From Salvelinus alpinus (lineage: Eukaryota > Chordata > Actinopteri > Salmoniformes > Salmonidae), in the NCBI RefSeq assembly GCF_045679555.1, contig NC_092092.1:10416690-10480689 (forward strand): a stretch of 64,000 nt of DNA, in the 5' to 3' direction. The notes beneath the pieces are model-generated. The model saw nothing but the letters and a program-made list of their open reading frames with translations. It was not told where the DNA came from and ran no database searches. Below are positions 61,581-64,000 of the stretch, in pieces. The stretch's first letter is position 1. Each line of letters opens with the position of its first letter. Made by a program: the position numbers and the translations under genes.

Positions 61581-61944
61581 GTGTACAGTGCAATGTATGG
61601 GTCTTTCTATAAACAATGGGGCCAATGTGTGACATCGGGATCAACATTTCAAAATGGTTTGAAACCAAAATAAAAAGTATTTTTATGCAGTTCCACATGT
61701 ACTTAGAGGAATATATGCAAATTGGCCCATAACTCTACCTATACAACAAAATAGGCCTAGGATTATACATCCTTTAAGCATTAAAAAAAAAATACAATTT
61801 TCAAGGACCTCAATGATATACAATTGTATCATTTATAGAATAATGTGGACATACCTGACTAAATAAATAGAAAACATGAACTCATTACCTTGATGCTTTC
61901 TCTCTTAAATCTAAGGAGGCCTTGCTGTCAATCAATCAATTAAT
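61581..61944. other. Unassigned intergenic sequence
   Basis: AT-rich; nothing recognised. Confidence 0.3.
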
Positions 61945-62215
61945 CAATCAAATGTATTTATAAAGCCCTTCTTACATCAGCTGATGTCACAATGTGCTGT
62001 ACAGAAACCCAGCCTAAAACCCCAAACAGCAAACAATGCAGGTGTAGAAGCACAGTGGCTAGGAATTCCCCCTAGAAAGGCCAGAACCTAGGAAGAAACC
62101 TAAAGAGGAACCAGGCTATGAGGGGTGGCCAGTCCTCTTTTGGCTGTGCCGGATGGAGATTATAACAGAACACGGCCAAGATGTTCAAATGTTCATAGAT
62201 GACCAGCAGGGTCAA
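61945..62215. repeat. High-copy dispersed repeat
   Basis: AATGTATTTATAAAGCCCTT, GCTGTACAGAAACCCAGCCT, GAAACCTAAAGAGGAACCAG and GGAGATTATAACAGAACACG match a very common salmonid repeat; a diverged copy is at 49855-50030. No coding capacity. Class not certain. Confidence 0.6.
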
Positions 62216-62753
62216 ATAATAATATCAATGTCAATCAAGCAGACAACAGATGATCAACATCAATTCACTAGGGATATTTGTAGAAATAGGGCCTAACATA
62301 GAATAATGTGGACGTGCCTGACTAAATAAATTGGATGCATGCATGTCGATTTTCTGAAGCCTATTGTGGCCGAAGCAGGCACAGATAATACATCCATGAA
62401 TAGCCGTAGTATTAATCTCACCATTGCTGTTTTTATAATGAAAAAGCGAACAAAAATGGGTTCCTTTTGTAATGGAAGGATTTGTATGGAAAGCCAAGTT
62501 GAAGCCAACATGTTGTCCTCATAATAACCGCACGTGGTTTTACCGCAACAGAGTAGCACAACACCCTCCAATTGAAGCGGCAGGAAACAAAGGAAAGTGG
62601 CCACATCTCTCACAAAAACAGATCAAAAATTAAATCATGCATCATTATAAGGCAGCAGGAGAACTTGTAAATTGGCTACAATAATTACAAGGACTTTTCA
62701 AGTACCAAATTGAGGAAATATTTACATTTTCAGGGTAGGCATATTTCCAGTGG
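62216..62753. other. Unassigned intergenic sequence
   Basis: Open frames on both strands here have no recognisable domain. Confidence 0.3.
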
Positions 62754-63225
62754 TGTAAAGTACTTAAGTAAAAATACTTTAAAGTACTACTTTTTTGGGG
62801 GGGGGGGGGGGGGGTATCTGTACTTTACTATGTATATTTTGGACAACTTTTACGTCACATTTAAAATAAAAAAATAAAAATGTACTTTTTACTCCATACA
62901 TTTTCCCTGACATCCAAAATTACTCCTTACATTTTGAATGCTTAGGAGGACAGGGAAATTGTCCAATTCACACACTTATCAAGATAACATCCCCGGTCAT
63001 CCCTACTGCCTCTGATCTGGCGGATTCACTAAACACACATGCTTCATTTGTAAAGGACGCCTGAGTGTTGGAGTCTGCCCCTGGCTCTCTGTAAATAAAT
63101 AAAAAAACAGAAAATGGTGCCGTCTACTTTGCTTTATATAAGGCATTTGAAATGTATACTTTTACTTTTGATACTTAAGTATATTTTAGCAATTACATTT
63201 ACTTTTGATACTTAAGTAGCCTACT
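62754..63225 (+). mobile_element. hAT-like non-autonomous element, 3'-truncated
   Basis: The left end CAGTGGTGTAAAGTACTTAA then GTAAAAATAC is a typical fish hAT-type terminus. The body has ACTTTTTACTCCATACATTT and ACTTTTGATACTTAAGTA repeated twice near the right limit. The matching right end is absent. A pure G run of about 18 lies at 62797-62814. Confidence 0.7.
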
Positions 63226-63274
63226 GTATACATCACATAAAAGTATAGCACTGTACAGAAAAAAACTATAAATT

Positions 63275-63370
63275 GTGTCTGTAAAACCAGGGTCCAGTCT
63301 ACTCACTAGAGTCCCTAGAATACAAAACAGAGGAGTTTGAACAAAAAGCTAGGTCAAAGGAAGTGTTGCT
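63275..63370 (-). repeat. Inverted copy of the 61.3-kb duplicated unit
   Basis: AAAACCAGGGTCCAGTCTAC ... ACAAAAAGCTAGGTCAAAGG is the reverse complement of 61345-61445. Confidence 0.85.
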
Positions 63371-63374
63371 GGTC

Positions 63375-63490
63375 TTTTGTATTTGTATTTATTATGGATC
63401 CCCTTGGCAGCAGCTACTCTTCCTGGGGTCCGGCAAAATTAAGGCAGTTATGCAATTTTAAAAACATTACAATACATTCACAGAATTCAC
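63375..63490. repeat. Dispersed repeat fragment
   Basis: TATTTATTATGGATCCCCTT, AGCAGCTACTCTTCCTGGGG and AAATTAAGGCAGTTATGCAA form the start of a high-copy salmonid repeat, possibly an L2-type LINE 3' end read from the minus strand. Confidence 0.5.
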
Positions 63491-63843
63491 AACTGTGGTC
63501 AAACAGCTTAAAGTGGGGCTTAATGAAAACATTAAGCTTAAAGAAAATACTTGAGTCATTGCTAGCACATGGGGTCAATGTTCGAGTTGCGGGGGGGTTG
63601 TCAGAGAAGAGTCCAAAGTGTAAAACTGTACATGATTAGAGATCACGTAGCCCTCCCCACCTCTCCCTGCCCTAAAGTATTTCCCCCAGACATTTGCAAG
63701 AGCAAATCAGACACAAGATGTGTGTGGCAGGCCCTATTCAGGTGATTGATGTCGTAGAATGGTGCAGTGTGTATTGTGTAATATTTTCATTGAAAATCTA
63801 CCTTGAATTTACAAGCCAAGTCCACTCTAATGACCATATCATA
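63491..63843. other. Unassigned intergenic sequence
   Basis: No gene or repeat recognised. Confidence 0.3.
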
Positions 63844-64000
63844 CAGTGCCGTGAAAAAGTATTTGCCCCCTTTCAGATTCTCTATTTTTGCATATTTTTT
63901 TTATATTGAATGTTATCAGATCTTCAACCAAAACCTAATATTAGATAAAAGGGAACCTGAATTTACAAAAAAATAAAATACATTTTAATTAACAAAGTTA
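63844..64000 (+). mobile_element. Start of a Tc1-like transposon running off the window
   Basis: TACAGTGCCGTGAAAAAGTA then TTTGCCCCC is the terminal repeat of a Tc1-like family. The transposase region lies beyond the window. Confidence 0.75.

Overview
The window is vertebrate, almost certainly salmonid, nuclear DNA. This rests on recognising its repeats: Tc1-like transposons of the Sleeping Beauty relative type, HpaI-type tRNA-derived SINEs with their LINE-like tail, L2 and Rex1-like LINEs, several salmonid MITE families and long CA/GT microsatellites. There are no prokaryotic features and no CRISPR array. Repeats make up most of the sequence. Family names come from memory of the sequences, not from a search.

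Host genes. Three look complete when spliced by eye with intact phases. PBLD lies at 25254-27702 (minus, nine coding exons, 286 codons). HTRA2/Omi lies at 40152-44280 (minus, seven coding exons, 449 codons, catalytic His/Asp/Ser all present). A two-exon C2H2 zinc-finger gene lies at 51169-58505 (minus, 438 codons, leucine-rich N-terminal exon, AT-hook, eight good fingers). Beside PBLD are decayed copies of DNA2 (20176-21790, one exon inverted) and HNRNPH3 (32218-36620). DNA2, PBLD and HNRNPH3 also sit near each other in human (10q21), so this looks like one copy of an ancestral block that is losing genes, as expected after the salmonid genome duplication. A THAP-domain pseudogene lies inside the HNRNPH3 remnant.

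Layout. 0.3-4.05 kb: an L1/Tx1 tail, then an L2-type LINE with a 985-codon open frame that begins with a 2A ribosome-skipping motif. 4-15 kb: LTR fossils, a SINE, MITEs, an old L2 LINE, a deleted Tc1 element and microsatellites. 15-20 kb: a Sleeping Beauty-type Tc1 copy, a Rex1-like LINE and a 1.8 kb non-coding element with inverted ends and repeated internal modules. 20-24 kb: the DNA2 pseudogene and two large minisatellites. 25-45 kb: PBLD, a Tc1 copy, HNRNPH3/THAP remnants, MITEs and HTRA2. 45-50 kb: a Rex1-like LINE and a LINE ORF1 remnant split by a tRNA-like element. 51-58.5 kb: the zinc-finger gene with transposons in its 6 kb intron. 59-64 kb: a second Sleeping Beauty-type copy and dispersed repeats.

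The most striking signals are in HTRA2. Minisatellites in introns 2 and 6 have each copied the downstream 3' splice site and the first bases of the next exon, so each true acceptor is preceded by about a dozen decoys. A third minisatellite fills intron 3. The other main signal is the LINE whose long open frame starts with a hydrophobic leader and a perfect 2A core.
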